A stretch of DNA of 7,712 nt from an uncultured Gammaproteobacteria bacterium (GTDB taxonomy: Bacteria > Pseudomonadota > Gammaproteobacteria > GCA-001735895). Positions 1 to 6,818 of the stretch are shown one piece after another. The translations under genes and the position numbers were made by a program. The notes under the pieces are model-generated. The model worked only from the letters and a program-made list of their open reading frames with translations. It did not search any database and was not told the origin of the DNA. Location: NCBI GenBank assembly GCA_937980285.1, contig CALJQI010000241.1, forward strand, positions 1 to 7,712. The letters are read 5' to 3'. Numbering within the stretch: the first letter of the stretch is position 1; each line of letters starts with the position of its first letter.

Positions 1-311
1 TCGCGCCGCAGCCTTTGGCGGCAATAGTCTTCCAGCGCCGCCAGCGCGCCCGTTCCCGTGCCGCGACCTTTATCGGCGACCACGATACGGCGCAGCTCCA
101 CGCTGCGCGGGTCGGCGTCCAGCGCCAGGATGATAAATCCGCCGGCCTGGTCATGCGCGTTAATCGACAGGTAAATGATGTCATCGCGTTCAAATGCGCG
201 TCGATGCTCGTCGAGCGTGGTCGGCAGGATATAGGGCGAGGTATCCGCGTCCTGTTCCATATCGGAAAACAGGACTAACTGCGACAGCCTCGCGCGGCGC
301 AGCTCGATCAT
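1..311 (-). CDS. GNAT-family N-acetyltransferase, 3'-truncated by window edge
   Basis: I translated this by hand: 103 codons without a stop run from an ATG at 311-309 to the window edge, so the C-terminus is missing. Residues 73-90 read LRRIVVADKGRGTGTGAL. This is GNAT motif A: the beta4 strand followed by the R-x-x-G-x-G pyrophosphate loop (R83, G86, G88) that binds acetyl-CoA, then a helix (ALEDYC). The family moves an acetyl group from acetyl-CoA to an amine; the substrate here cannot be told. The start is well constrained: the frame is open back to the TAG ending the DUF4019 gene (372-374), and no ATG, GTG or TTG lies between. The 60-nt gap and shared strand suggest it is the last gene of a gfa-DUF4019-GNAT transcript. 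Its Shine-Dalgarno is poor (a purine-rich stretch directly against the ATG). The family call is firm, the function is not. Confidence 0.82.
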   Translation of the reverse strand, partial: MIELRRARLSQLVLFSDMEQDADTSPYILPTTLDEHRRAFERDDIIYLSINAHDQAGGFIILALDADPRSVELRRIVVADKGRGTGTGALAALEDYCRQRLRR

Positions 312-371
312 CCGCCTGCGGCCGCTATCGGCATCAGATTGCCGCGGCGGGAGTTCGCCTGCAGGCGCGGG

Positions 372-788
372 CTAGCGCACATAGTAGCCCGAGACTCGCC
401 ATTGCCCGTCGTCGAGCATCGGGGTCACGGTTTCGATCGCGTGTTTCCTGTTTTCGAACTCGGTGCGAAACTGCAGCACCACGTATTCGCCGTCGGGCGC
501 GCCGGGCAGGCTGGTCGCATAGGTGGCGGCCGCCATTTTACGGCTGACCATGTTGCCGAGGGGGTTGCGCGCCGCGGTTATCGCCTGTTGCCACTGTTCG
601 GCGCTTACCTGCTGGCGAAACAGGGTTGCCGCGCGCTGCCAGGATTGCCGGTATTGCCTGCCGTCGACCAGGGCCAGCCATTTGCCGGCTTCCTCGGCAG
701 CCGCGCTCTTTTTCTGTTCCGACGCGATAACGGGTGCCGGTAACATTACCAGCAGCAGTACCAGGGCGGGTAGTTTCATGTTTTGCAT
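372..788 (-). CDS. DUF4019 family secreted protein
   Basis: This is a 138-residue protein of unknown function from the ATG at 788-786. It opens with a Sec-type signal peptide: MQNMK, then a hydrophobic core (LPALVLLLVMLPAPV), with a likely cut after VIA before SEQKK. No lipobox cysteine follows, so a periplasmic rather than lipoprotein fate is expected. The mature part starts with an amphipathic helix (AEEAGKWLALVDGRQYRQSW) and ends with a beta-rich half containing SLPGAPDGEYVVLQF, ETVTPM and DGQWRVSGYYVR. These blocks match what I remember of DUF4019 proteins (Pfam PF13211) over the full length. An in-frame ATG 57 nt upstream would give 157 residues but puts a charged tail before the signal peptide. 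The start at 788 has a GAGA about 7 nt upstream and is preferred; the ATG at 779-777 is also possible. The gene lies 19 nt after gfa and probably shares its transcript. Confidence 0.8.
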   Translation of the reverse strand: MQNMKLPALVLLLVMLPAPVIASEQKKSAAAEEAGKWLALVDGRQYRQSWQRAATLFRQQVSAEQWQQAITAARNPLGNMVSRKMAAATYATSLPGAPDGEYVVLQFRTEFENRKHAIETVTPMLDDGQWRVSGYYVR

Positions 789-807
789 GGCTTGTTCTCG
801 CGTTTGA

Positions 808-1278
808 CTATGTCGCCAGCTTATGGCGCTGATGCCATTGAGCAATGCTTTCGTCGGGATACTCGTCGAAGCACCTGTCGCCGGGCCCGATCGCCGCCTC
901 GACCCAGCCGGCCTTGCTGCCCAGCATCAGGTGCGTGCGCTCGGGCGGAAGTGGAAGCTCGCTGTCGATGGCCGAGGCGAAGGGATGCACCAGTTCGGGC
1001 CAGCGCGGATCGTAAACCCATAGCGCGCTGGCGCAGCGCGGGCAGAAATGTCTTTCGGCGGGACTGCTGTTGCCGTCGATCAGCGGGTGATAAACCGCGG
1101 TTTTCTGTTCGCCCTCGACTTTAAGGCTGGCGTGATCCGCGCCCAGGTTAATGGCGAATCCACCGCCGCCCGCCGTTTTACGGCAGATCGAGCAGTAGCA
1201 GAGATTGTAGGGATAGGGATGTGCCGATTCGACTTCAAAGTGGATGGCGCCACAATGGCAGGAGCCTCGCAGTAGCAT
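808..1278 (-). CDS. GFA family protein (Mss4-like zinc fold)
   Basis: This 156-residue protein is full length for the GFA family, named after glutathione-dependent formaldehyde-activating enzyme. All seven characteristic cysteines are present. C7 and C9 (GSCHCG) with C79 and C82 (CPRC) form the structural zinc site. C27, C29 and C32 (CYCSIC) form the second site, which in true Gfa binds the catalytic zinc. The family is broad and most members have no proven activity, so formaldehyde or glutathione chemistry should not be assumed; there is no formaldehyde dehydrogenase beside it. The ATG at 1278-1276 is chosen because a GGAG sits 5 nt upstream. The in-frame GTG at 1284-1282 would add two residues but overlaps that Shine-Dalgarno. 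It appears to be the first gene of a cluster with the DUF4019 protein 19 nt downstream. The stop is TAG. Confidence 0.88.
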   Translation of the reverse strand: MLLRGSCHCGAIHFEVESAHPYPYNLCYCSICRKTAGGGGFAINLGADHASLKVEGEQKTAVYHPLIDGNSSPAERHFCPRCASALWVYDPRWPELVHPFASAIDSELPLPPERTHLMLGSKAGWVEAAIGPGDRCFDEYPDESIAQWHQRHKLAT

Positions 1279-1313
1279 GGTCACTCCGTTGAGTTGATAT
1301 GGGTGCTGCTGCC

Positions 1314-1319
1314 AGTATA
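1314..1319 (-). promoter_or_regulatory. possible -10 box for the gfa cluster
   Basis: TATACT on the minus strand, one base from the consensus TATAAT, placed so that a transcript would start about 29 nt before the gfa ATG. No convincing -35 is seen 16-18 nt upstream (TAGCCA at best), so this is weak and rests on position and the -10 match only. Read-through from yjbB is the alternative. Confidence 0.3.
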
Positions 1320-1328
1320 GCTCGACGC

Positions 1329-1360
1329 CGGCAGTCTGGCTAAAGCCGTTGACGCTGCCG
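1329..1360 (-). other. inverted repeat directly after yjbB stop
   Basis: CGGCAG (1329-1334) and CTGCCG (1355-1360) are perfect 6-bp inverted arms that abut the yjbB TGA. A short GGC/GCC pair lies inside the 20-nt loop. In the transcript this could fold into an interrupted hairpin. No T-run follows on the minus strand, so it is not a canonical intrinsic terminator. It could protect the 3' end, or be chance. Confidence 0.25.
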
Positions 1361-3058
1361 TCAACTGCTGGTCGAAACCTTGGCCCGGGGCGGCACGCGG
1401 GAGACTTTTTCCGAGCCGGACTTGTCGCGGCGCAGGCGGTTGCGTAAATGACCGGCGTCTTCGAGTATCGGGTATGCGACCGAGGTCAAATGTGAATTGA
1501 TGCGCTTGAGGTCGCGTATGACGTCGAGCTGCAGCGCGCTCAGCCGCGAGTCGTATGATGAATCGTCCCGAATCTTCTGCAGGTGGTTCATGACCGCTTT
1601 CTTTTCGCGTTTGACGAACTTGTATTTTCGCGCCAGTAACTGGCGCGCCATCGCCACGTCTCCCGACGTGAACACGCTCAACGATAACTCGAAGGCTTTC
1701 AGCACCGGCTGGTACAGGTTGTTCATATCTTCGCGGTCCTGCAGCGACATCTTGCTGCGGGTAACCAGCTTTTTTTGCTGGATATTGCGAATCAAATCGC
1801 CCGAGATGATGTCGCCGATATGCTCGAGATCGGTTGCCACCGCGAGTATCTCGTTGCAGCGGCGGCTCTCTTTACCACCGAGCGTCTCGCGCGCCAGTGC
1901 CGTCAGGTAGTGCTTCACGCCGTCGTAAAACTCGTTTACCAGCAGGTCCATTTCGCGCGTTCTTTTGGCCAGCTCGGTGTCGTTTTTCTTCAGCGCGATG
2001 AAGGCATTGCGCAGCATTCGCTCCACCACTTCGCCCATGCGCAATACTTCGCGTTCGGCATTGACCAGCGCCACCAGCGGCGTTTCGAACGCGCCGCGGT
2101 CGAGTTCCCTGGGTTCCATCGCATCGCCGACCTCGCTGTCCCTGGGGATGAAGCGCGCGGTCAGTGTCACCATGCGGTCGATCAATGGAAAGCAAACCAC
2201 CGCCAGCGCGATATTGAACAGCATGTGAAAAGTAGCGATCTGGCGCGCGTAGCCGATCTCGAGCGGGGACATCAGGTTTGCCACCATGCCGATGAATGGC
2301 AAGGCGACCGCGACCCCGCAGATACGGAACAGCAGGTTGCCTAGCGGCGGCTGGCGGGCGCTGCGGTTGGCGTTCAAGGTTGCAATCATTGGCGGAATCG
2401 CGCTGCCGATGTTGGCGCCGAGGACAAACGCGAAGGCAACCGTAATGTCCAGTGCGCTGGTGCTTGCCAGCGTAATCACCAGCAGCACCGTGGCCAGGCT
2501 GGAATGCGAGGCCCAGGCGATAATGGCGGCGAACACTACCGCCAGCACCAGATCCTGGCCGAGGGCGACGAATATCTGCTGAACGACCAGCGATTCGCGC
2601 ATCGGCAGCGAGGCGGCGACGATCAGCTTCAACGCCAGCAGCATCAAGCCCAGGCCCAGCAGCGTGCGGCCGAAATCGCGCACGCGCCCGCCCGGCGAAT
2701 AGGTGAACATGGCAACGCCCAGCGCCACCAGTATCGGCGACAGGGCCGATAAATCGAAGGTCAGGATTTGCGCTACCAGCGTGGTACCGACGTCTGCCCC
2801 GAGCAGGATGGCCAGCGCGGTCGCGGTGGTTAGCATGCCCTGGCCGCTAAACGAGGCGGTTAACAGAGCTGTAGCGCTGCTGCTTTGCAGCAGCATGGTG
2901 ACGCCGAGACCGGAAAGAAATGCCTTGAAGCGGTTGTTCAGGCTGGCGCCGAGCGTAGCTCGGATTTCGCTGCCCCAGCTTTCTGATATACCGATGCGCA
3001 CCATACGCAGGCCCCATAACAGGAGGGCTACGCCTCCTATCAGGTTGATCAGAATCAT
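1361..3058 (-). CDS. yjbB: YjbB-like Na/Pi cotransporter family protein with PhoU-like domain
   Basis: This 565-residue inner-membrane protein moves inorganic phosphate. E. coli YjbB, which it resembles throughout, has been proposed to export phosphate and lower polyphosphate when overproduced; sodium coupling is inferred from the family. Residues 1-300 hold two inverted Na/Pi repeats. Repeat 1 has QSSSAT at 58-63 and GADVGTT at 87-93, followed by ILTFDLSALSPI, nearly as in E. coli YjbB. Repeat 2 has SHSSLAT at 184-190 and GANIGSA at 214-220. The glutamine is absent from the second SSS motif, as it is in E. coli YjbB. Residues ~325-540 form a charged helical PhoU-like domain with the signature EHIGD (412-416), expected in the cytoplasm as a regulatory part. 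The basic, serine-rich tail after ~540 shows no recognisable motif. The ATG at 3058-3056 places the first membrane segment at residues 2-20; its Shine-Dalgarno is weak. It appears to be transcribed alone from its own promoter. Confidence 0.9.
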   Translation of the reverse strand: MILINLIGGVALLLWGLRMVRIGISESWGSEIRATLGASLNNRFKAFLSGLGVTMLLQSSSATALLTASFSGQGMLTTATALAILLGADVGTTLVAQILTFDLSALSPILVALGVAMFTYSPGGRVRDFGRTLLGLGLMLLALKLIVAASLPMRESLVVQQIFVALGQDLVLAVVFAAIIAWASHSSLATVLLVITLASTSALDITVAFAFVLGANIGSAIPPMIATLNANRSARQPPLGNLLFRICGVAVALPFIGMVANLMSPLEIGYARQIATFHMLFNIALAVVCFPLIDRMVTLTARFIPRDSEVGDAMEPRELDRGAFETPLVALVNAEREVLRMGEVVERMLRNAFIALKKNDTELAKRTREMDLLVNEFYDGVKHYLTALARETLGGKESRRCNEILAVATDLEHIGDIISGDLIRNIQQKKLVTRSKMSLQDREDMNNLYQPVLKAFELSLSVFTSGDVAMARQLLARKYKFVKREKKAVMNHLQKIRDDSSYDSRLSALQLDVIRDLKRINSHLTSVAYPILEDAGHLRNRLRRDKSGSEKVSRVPPRAKVSTSS

Positions 3059-3088
3059 GCTGCCGCTAATTGTCCGACTCCCGTTTTG

Positions 3089-3103
3089 CCGGCTTCTTGC
3101 CGG
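3089..3103 (-). other. short hairpin in the yjbB 5' leader
   Basis: CCGGC (3089-3093) and GCCGG (3099-3103) are perfect 5-bp arms around a 5-nt loop. They lie between the predicted transcription start and the yjbB start codon and would form a small GC stem in the leader RNA. No T-run follows in the direction of transcription, so it is not an attenuator of the usual kind. It may affect mRNA stability or have no function. Confidence 0.3.
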
Positions 3104-3123
3104 AAAAATATAATTAAAACAGT

Positions 3124-3132
3124 ATTATAGCA
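3124..3132 (-). promoter_or_regulatory. extended -10 promoter for yjbB
   Basis: The minus strand reads TGCTATAAT: a perfect -10 hexamer (3129-3124) with a perfect TGn extension (3132-3130), the arrangement that lets sigma-70 work without a good -35. No -35 resembling TTGACA is seen at 15-18 nt. Transcription would begin near 3117, giving a leader of about 58 nt before the ATG at 3058. This is the best-formed promoter in the window. Confidence 0.6.
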
Positions 3133-3152
3133 GTGGTTTTCGAAAAAACGAG

Positions 3153-3164
3153 TTGTATATACAA
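3153..3164. promoter_or_regulatory. 12-bp palindrome, candidate operator for yjbB
   Basis: TTGTATATACAA is a perfect 12-bp palindrome. Its centre (3158.5) lies about 41.5 bp upstream of the start predicted from the extended -10. That is the usual place for a class II activator and also overlaps where a -35 would be, so a repressor could work there too. The core GTATATAC fits the GT-N-TA-N-AC pattern of GntR/HutC-subfamily operators. A further half-site, ATACA at 3170-3174, repeats the palindrome's ATACA (3159-3163) 11 bp away, about one helical turn. The regulator is unknown and not encoded in the window. Confidence 0.4.
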
Positions 3165-3190
3165 TCGGCATACACTAGGTGAAATTGCGG

Positions 3191-3236
3191 CAAAAAGATA
3201 ATTGATTTCGTCTACTCCTGATATAGGTTTGACGAA
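3191..3236 (-). terminator. weak terminator-like structure after the EamA gene
   Basis: Downstream of the EamA stop the minus strand has TTCGTC (3236-3231) and GACGAA (3212-3207), a 6-bp inverted repeat around an 18-nt loop that itself contains CCT/AGG. A run of five T (3195-3191) follows 11 nt later. The stem is AT-rich and the gap to the T-run is too long for a standard intrinsic terminator. It is listed because a transcript boundary is expected before the yjbB promoter. Confidence 0.2.
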
Positions 3237-3239
3237 TGA

Positions 3240-4178
3240 TCAGGTCTCCGGCGGATACATCGCCTTGCGCAATCGGCGCCGCTCGGCCCGCGCTACGATG
3301 TATTCTCGACGCGCGATATAGACGCCGCTGCCGACCACCAGGGTGGCCCCGGTCAGGGTCGTGGTTTCGAGCACCTCGCCGTAAAAGCTGAAACCGATAA
3401 TCATCGCCCACAGCAGGATGAAGTAGTTAAAAGGTTGCAGAATAACCGCTGGCGCCAGTTCCAGCGATTTGATCAACAGCAGGTGGCTGAAGATGGAGAT
3501 GATGCTGATAGCCAGTAACCATAGCATGTCCGCGCCGCTTAAGGTCTGCCAGAAAAACGGCGCCAGCAGCGAGGTGGCACCGAATCCAACCAGTCCGAAA
3601 TAGAGTAACGAGGTTTCGAAGCTGTCCTGGCGCGATACCTTGCGCGTTATCAGGTTGTACAGGGCAAACATGAAGGCGCAGGCGACGGCTATCAGCGCAA
3701 ACGGTGAAAACACGCCGCTACCCGGTTGAACGATGATCAGCGTGCCGATGAAGCCGAATGACACCGCGAGCCAACGGCGCCAGCCTACCTGTTCTCCCAG
3801 CAGAGGTACCGACAGTACGGTGATTATCAGCGGGAAACAGGCGAAGATAGCGTGCATTTCGGCGATACCGAGAAAATGCAGGCAATAGGCGAACAGGCCC
3901 ATTTCGGCGGCAATCAGCAAGCCACGCAGTAACTGCAGTTTCGGCCACTGCGAGCGCAGGGCGACCCGAATACGGGTCCTGCTCGACGCGTAGATCAGGG
4001 CGAACAGGGCAAAGAAGAAGTAGCGCACGAACATCAGTTGCACAACCGGCACCGTATCGGTCAGGTGCTTGGTGATAGCGTCCTGCGCGGCGAACAGCAG
4101 GGTAGCCAGGATCAGGGCGATAATGCCTTTGACCGCCTGGTCCTGCTGTTGCTCGGACGGCCTGTTATCGTTGCTCAA
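3240..4178 (-). CDS. EamA/DMT-superfamily transporter
   Basis: This 312-residue inner-membrane protein has about ten predicted helices arranged as two EamA repeats, the usual size and layout of the drug/metabolite transporter superfamily. Repeat 1 spans residues ~16-150 and repeat 2 ~158-290. Each carries the family's GE motif before its last helix (LLGEQVGW at 126-133; FYGEVLETTT at 265-274). The N-terminal 15 residues are polar (QQQDQ) and the C-terminus is strongly basic (ARAERRRLRK), which fits cytoplasmic ends. The substrate cannot be predicted; family members export amino acids, nucleotides or other metabolites. The start is TTG at 4178-4176. It is the only ATG, GTG or TTG between the in-frame nadC stop (4196-4194) and the first helix, and a GGGA sits about 7 nt upstream. 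The 15-nt gap to nadC implies co-transcription and probably translational coupling. A role in NAD or pyridine metabolism is only a guess from position. Confidence 0.88.
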   Translation of the reverse strand: MSNDNRPSEQQQDQAVKGIIALILATLLFAAQDAITKHLTDTVPVVQLMFVRYFFFALFALIYASSRTRIRVALRSQWPKLQLLRGLLIAAEMGLFAYCLHFLGIAEMHAIFACFPLIITVLSVPLLGEQVGWRRWLAVSFGFIGTLIIVQPGSGVFSPFALIAVACAFMFALYNLITRKVSRQDSFETSLLYFGLVGFGATSLLAPFFWQTLSGADMLWLLAISIISIFSHLLLIKSLELAPAVILQPFNYFILLWAMIIGFSFYGEVLETTTLTGATLVVGSGVYIARREYIVARAERRRLRKAMYPPET

Positions 4179-4193
4179 GCGGTTGTCCCGGGG

Positions 4194-5021
4194 CTAGCGG
4201 TATCGCAACGAAAAGTCGATCGCGCGCAGATGCTTGGTCAGTGCGCCGATAGATATGAAATCGACCCCGGTCTCGGCAATCTCGACCAGGTTGTCCTGGT
4301 CGACGTTGCCGGAAGCCTCGAGTTCTATGCGGCCATCGGTGAGTTCCACCGCGCGCCGCATTTCGTCGACGGTGAAATTATCGAGCAGCGCGCGATCGAC
4401 GCCGGCCGCCAGCGCCTGCTGCAATTGATCGATGTTTTCCACTTCGACCTCGAGCAGTTTGTCGGGCTGCAGTTGTCGAGCGCGGCTTACCGCCTGCGCG
4501 ATACTGCCGCTGGCCGCGAGATGATTTTCCTTGATCAGAAACGCGTCGAACAGGCCGATGCGATGATTGCTGCCGCCGCCGCAGAGCACCGCGTACTTTT
4601 GCCCCAGCCGCAGTTGCGGAATGGTTTTTCGCGTGTCCAGTATGCGGCAATCGGTATGCCGGATCAGCTCGGCGTAAGTCCGTGTCAGGGTGGCCGTGCC
4701 GGACAGGGTTTGCAGAAAATTGAGCGCGCTGCGCTCCGCGGTCAATAATCCGCGCGCCGGACCGCTGACTTCGCAAATCACGCTGTTGGCGCTAATCGAG
4801 TCGCCGTCGCGCGCATGCCATTGCGTGCGAATCGCGGCGTCGCACTGGCGGAAAACTTCATCGAACCACTCGATGCCGCATAATACGGCGTCTTCCCGCA
4901 CCAGCAGCTCGGTCTGCAGTTGTGTCGAGGCGTCGATCAGTTGCGCGCTGATGTCGCCGCTGCCGACATCTTCGTCGAGCGCATTGGCGACCTGGTTTAC
5001 GATCTGCTGGTACATATCCAT
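4194..5021 (-). CDS. nadC: Nicotinate-nucleotide pyrophosphorylase (carboxylating), quinolinate phosphoribosyltransferase
   Basis: This cytoplasmic enzyme of de novo NAD synthesis converts quinolinate and PRPP to nicotinate mononucleotide, CO2 and pyrophosphate. The 275-residue length is typical. The N-terminal open-faced sandwich (1-~108) has EDVGSGD at 17-23 and ERSALNFLQ at 96-104. The C-terminal barrel carries DTRKTIPQLR (129-138), GQKYAVLCGGGSNHRIGL (140-157), LIKENH (162-167), EVEVEN (191-196), LLDNF (212-216), EASGN (235-239) and SIGALTKH (257-264). These supply the basic, acidic and glycine residues that bind quinolinate, the phosphoribose and magnesium. No key residue looks missing. 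The ATG at 5021-5019 is preferred over the ATG two codons later because an AGAG lies about 7 nt upstream. nadA and nadB are not in the window. It heads a likely two-gene unit with the EamA transporter. Confidence 0.96.
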   Translation of the reverse strand: MDMYQQIVNQVANALDEDVGSGDISAQLIDASTQLQTELLVREDAVLCGIEWFDEVFRQCDAAIRTQWHARDGDSISANSVICEVSGPARGLLTAERSALNFLQTLSGTATLTRTYAELIRHTDCRILDTRKTIPQLRLGQKYAVLCGGGSNHRIGLFDAFLIKENHLAASGSIAQAVSRARQLQPDKLLEVEVENIDQLQQALAAGVDRALLDNFTVDEMRRAVELTDGRIELEASGNVDQDNLVEIAETGVDFISIGALTKHLRAIDFSLRYR

Positions 5022-5059
5022 GTTACTGCTCTGTCAGGGTGAAAATTGCCGAATCCGTA

Positions 5060-5065
5060 ATTATA
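5060..5065 (-). promoter_or_regulatory. possible -10 box for nadC
   Basis: A perfect TATAAT lies on the minus strand in the 59-nt gap between the CLC gene stop and nadC, placing a transcript start about 32 nt before the nadC ATG. There is no TGn extension and no clear -35 at 16-18 nt (that position falls on the end of the CLC gene), so the promoter would be weak or activator-dependent. Confidence 0.4.
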
Positions 5066-5080
5066 ACCTTGTAAAGAGCA

Positions 5081-6802
5081 CTAGACCTCGTGCTCTTCCC
5101 GGCGCAGTTCGTGGCCCGCGTCGAGGTAGGCATTGATTACCACCGCCTCCGGAATCGCGCCAAGGTAGCGGCCGCTGCCGGAGTCGACCAGCGGCAGGGC
5201 TTCGCCGATATATCCGCGCATGGTTTCCATCGCTTCCCAGATGCTGGTGTTTTCATCGAACCGGGTACCCTGCTCGATGTCGATCGAGCTGACGCTGTTA
5301 TTGTCATGTTGATCGTGCAGCTGGTGTTGCAGCACCAGCCCCAGGTAGCGGTTGTCGTGGTCGACTACGACCGCCGACGCGGTCGATTTTTCGGCCATGC
5401 GTTGACGCAGCTCGGACAGGCTGATGTCCTCGTGCACCACCGGCAATGAATCGGTGGCCAGATCGGCGACGGTGTGGTGCAGCAGGTAGGCGCGTTCACG
5501 CCCCAACGACAGATCGATGCCGCGCTGGCTGAGCTGGAAATCGTACAGTGAACGACCGTACCACTGGTGGGCGACCAGGTTGGCGAACACGATCGCGACC
5601 ATCGCGGCGATGGTTATTTCATAGCTGCGGGTCAGTTCGAAGACCATCAGCAAAGCGGTCATCGGTGCGCCGATGACCGGGCTCATCAACGCCATCATGC
5701 CGCAGATCGCGTAGACCGGCACGCCGGAATAGTCGCCCAGTAACTGTCCAGGCACCAGCAACGCGAACAAGGCGCCGAAGAGCACGCCGATCAGCAGCGC
5801 GGGAAAGATGACGCCGCCGGCGAAGCCGAAACCGATACATAGAACCGTGACCAGCAGTTTGGTGACCAGTATCAACAGCAGGGCATCGGCGCCGTAAACC
5901 CCGCCCAGCGTGGCCTGTTTGAACACTTCCTGCCCGGCCCCCAGAACTTCCGGTACCTGCAGCGCTACCAGCGATAGCAGAAAGCCCGCGAACATGGGTT
6001 TGAGTGCCGCCGGGGCTTTGACTCGAGCGGCAAGTTGTATGGTGAAATGCAGCAGCTTCATGAAGGCCACCGCGAGTATGCCGCAGGCGATACCCTCGAG
6101 CGCGAAGAGGAAGAATTCGACCCAGCGAAAAGCGCCCTCGAATTCGATCAGGAAAAGCGGCGGATGCTCGAAAACCACGTTGGCGACAAGATAGCCACTG
6201 GCGCTGGCGACGGTGACCGCGGTAAACATGCGCAACGAGTAGTGTCGCAGGATAACTTCGTGGGTAAAAATCAATCCCGCGATCGGCGCATTGAAAGCGG
6301 TCGAAATTGCCGCCGCGACCCCGCAGGCGATGGCGATGCTGCGCACGTCGCTAAGGCCGAATGGCAAGCGGTTGGTCAACTGGCCCACCAGCGTGCCGAG
6401 ATAGACCAGCGGTCCGTACTGGCCTACCGAGGCGCCGCAACCCAGCGACAGCATCGAAGCCGCCGTCGATGAAACGCCGGTTACGGCTGAAGGTAATTTT
6501 TCATGTAGTTGCACCGCGTAAATGGTGTCGGCCGGTCCGGCTTGCTGACCGCCGTCGACGCCATAGCGCAGCGTTAATCCAACTACTAGCCCGCCAATGG
6601 TCAGTACTGAAATCGTGATTAGCCATAGTTGGCCGCCGTCGAGATCGGCGCGGCTTGCGGCGCTGACGAAGAGAATTTCGTTCAGATAATGTACCAGTTC
6701 GACAAAGCCGATGGTGGCGAAGGCGGTGATCAGCCCCGATATAAGGCCCACCAGCGAAATCGCCGCCATGCGGGTAATCGTCTGATGAGGTCCGAAGGTC
6801 AC
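5081..6802 (-). CDS. CLC-family anion channel/transporter with two CBS domains and non-canonical filter
   Basis: This 573-residue inner-membrane protein has a CLC core (residues ~13-425) and two C-terminal CBS domains (~442-500 and ~505-562), which in CLCs bind nucleotides and regulate gating. The fold shows in GQYGPLVYLG (127-136), STAFNAPIAGLIF (167-179), GGVIFPALLIG (329-339), the SPVIGAP stretch (374-380) and the C-terminal YGRSLYD (415-421). Aligned by eye to E. coli ClcA, the GREGP gating glutamate is Tyr129, the internal proton glutamate (E203) is Val183, filter Ser107 is Ala88 and filter Phe357 is Ile332. Only the filter tyrosine (Y445, here Y420) is kept. These changes argue against 2Cl-/H+ exchange and for a channel-like or otherwise altered transporter. 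The start is GTG at 6802-6800, or ATG at codon 12; neither has a good Shine-Dalgarno. It begins 16 nt after the ALDH stop, so co-transcription is likely. Confidence 0.88.
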   Translation of the reverse strand: MTFGPHQTITRMAAISLVGLISGLITAFATIGFVELVHYLNEILFVSAASRADLDGGQLWLITISVLTIGGLVVGLTLRYGVDGGQQAGPADTIYAVQLHEKLPSAVTGVSSTAASMLSLGCGASVGQYGPLVYLGTLVGQLTNRLPFGLSDVRSIAIACGVAAAISTAFNAPIAGLIFTHEVILRHYSLRMFTAVTVASASGYLVANVVFEHPPLFLIEFEGAFRWVEFFLFALEGIACGILAVAFMKLLHFTIQLAARVKAPAALKPMFAGFLLSLVALQVPEVLGAGQEVFKQATLGGVYGADALLLILVTKLLVTVLCIGFGFAGGVIFPALLIGVLFGALFALLVPGQLLGDYSGVPVYAICGMMALMSPVIGAPMTALLMVFELTRSYEITIAAMVAIVFANLVAHQWYGRSLYDFQLSQRGIDLSLGRERAYLLHHTVADLATDSLPVVHEDISLSELRQRMAEKSTASAVVVDHDNRYLGLVLQHQLHDQHDNNSVSSIDIEQGTRFDENTSIWEAMETMRGYIGEALPLVDSGSGRYLGAIPEAVVINAYLDAGHELRREEHEV

Positions 6803-6818
6803 TTGCGGCTGCGGCGAT

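Noticed and set aside
2149..2190. Histidine in place of glutamine in the second SSS motif of the Na/Pi transporter, read as a lost transport residue
   Set aside because: E. coli YjbB, as I remember it, also lacks glutamine there (YSSLA), so this is the normal state of the subfamily.
1775..2344. Plus-strand open frame of 189 codons
   Set aside because: It is antisense to yjbB and arises from the GC-rich codon pattern of the real gene. It has no domain or ribosome site.
3084..3107. GC hairpin flanked by T and A runs as an intrinsic terminator
   Set aside because: On either strand the T-run comes before the stem, not after it. It lies inside the predicted yjbB leader.
3153..3164. Palindrome as a LexA (SOS) box
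   Set aside because: The gammaproteobacterial LexA box needs CTGT-N8-ACAG. Here TGT and ACA are only 4 bp apart and the flanking bases differ.
4038..4748. Long open frame of 236 codons on the plus strand
   Set aside because: It lies antisense across the EamA gene and nadC, whose motifs are unmistakable. Its translation is low-complexity and resembles nothing I know.
5081..6802. CLC gene as a fluoride exporter (CLC-F)
   Set aside because: CLC-F proteins have their own filter motifs, which are absent here, and they lack CBS domains. No fluoride riboswitch is seen upstream, where the ALDH gene directly abuts.
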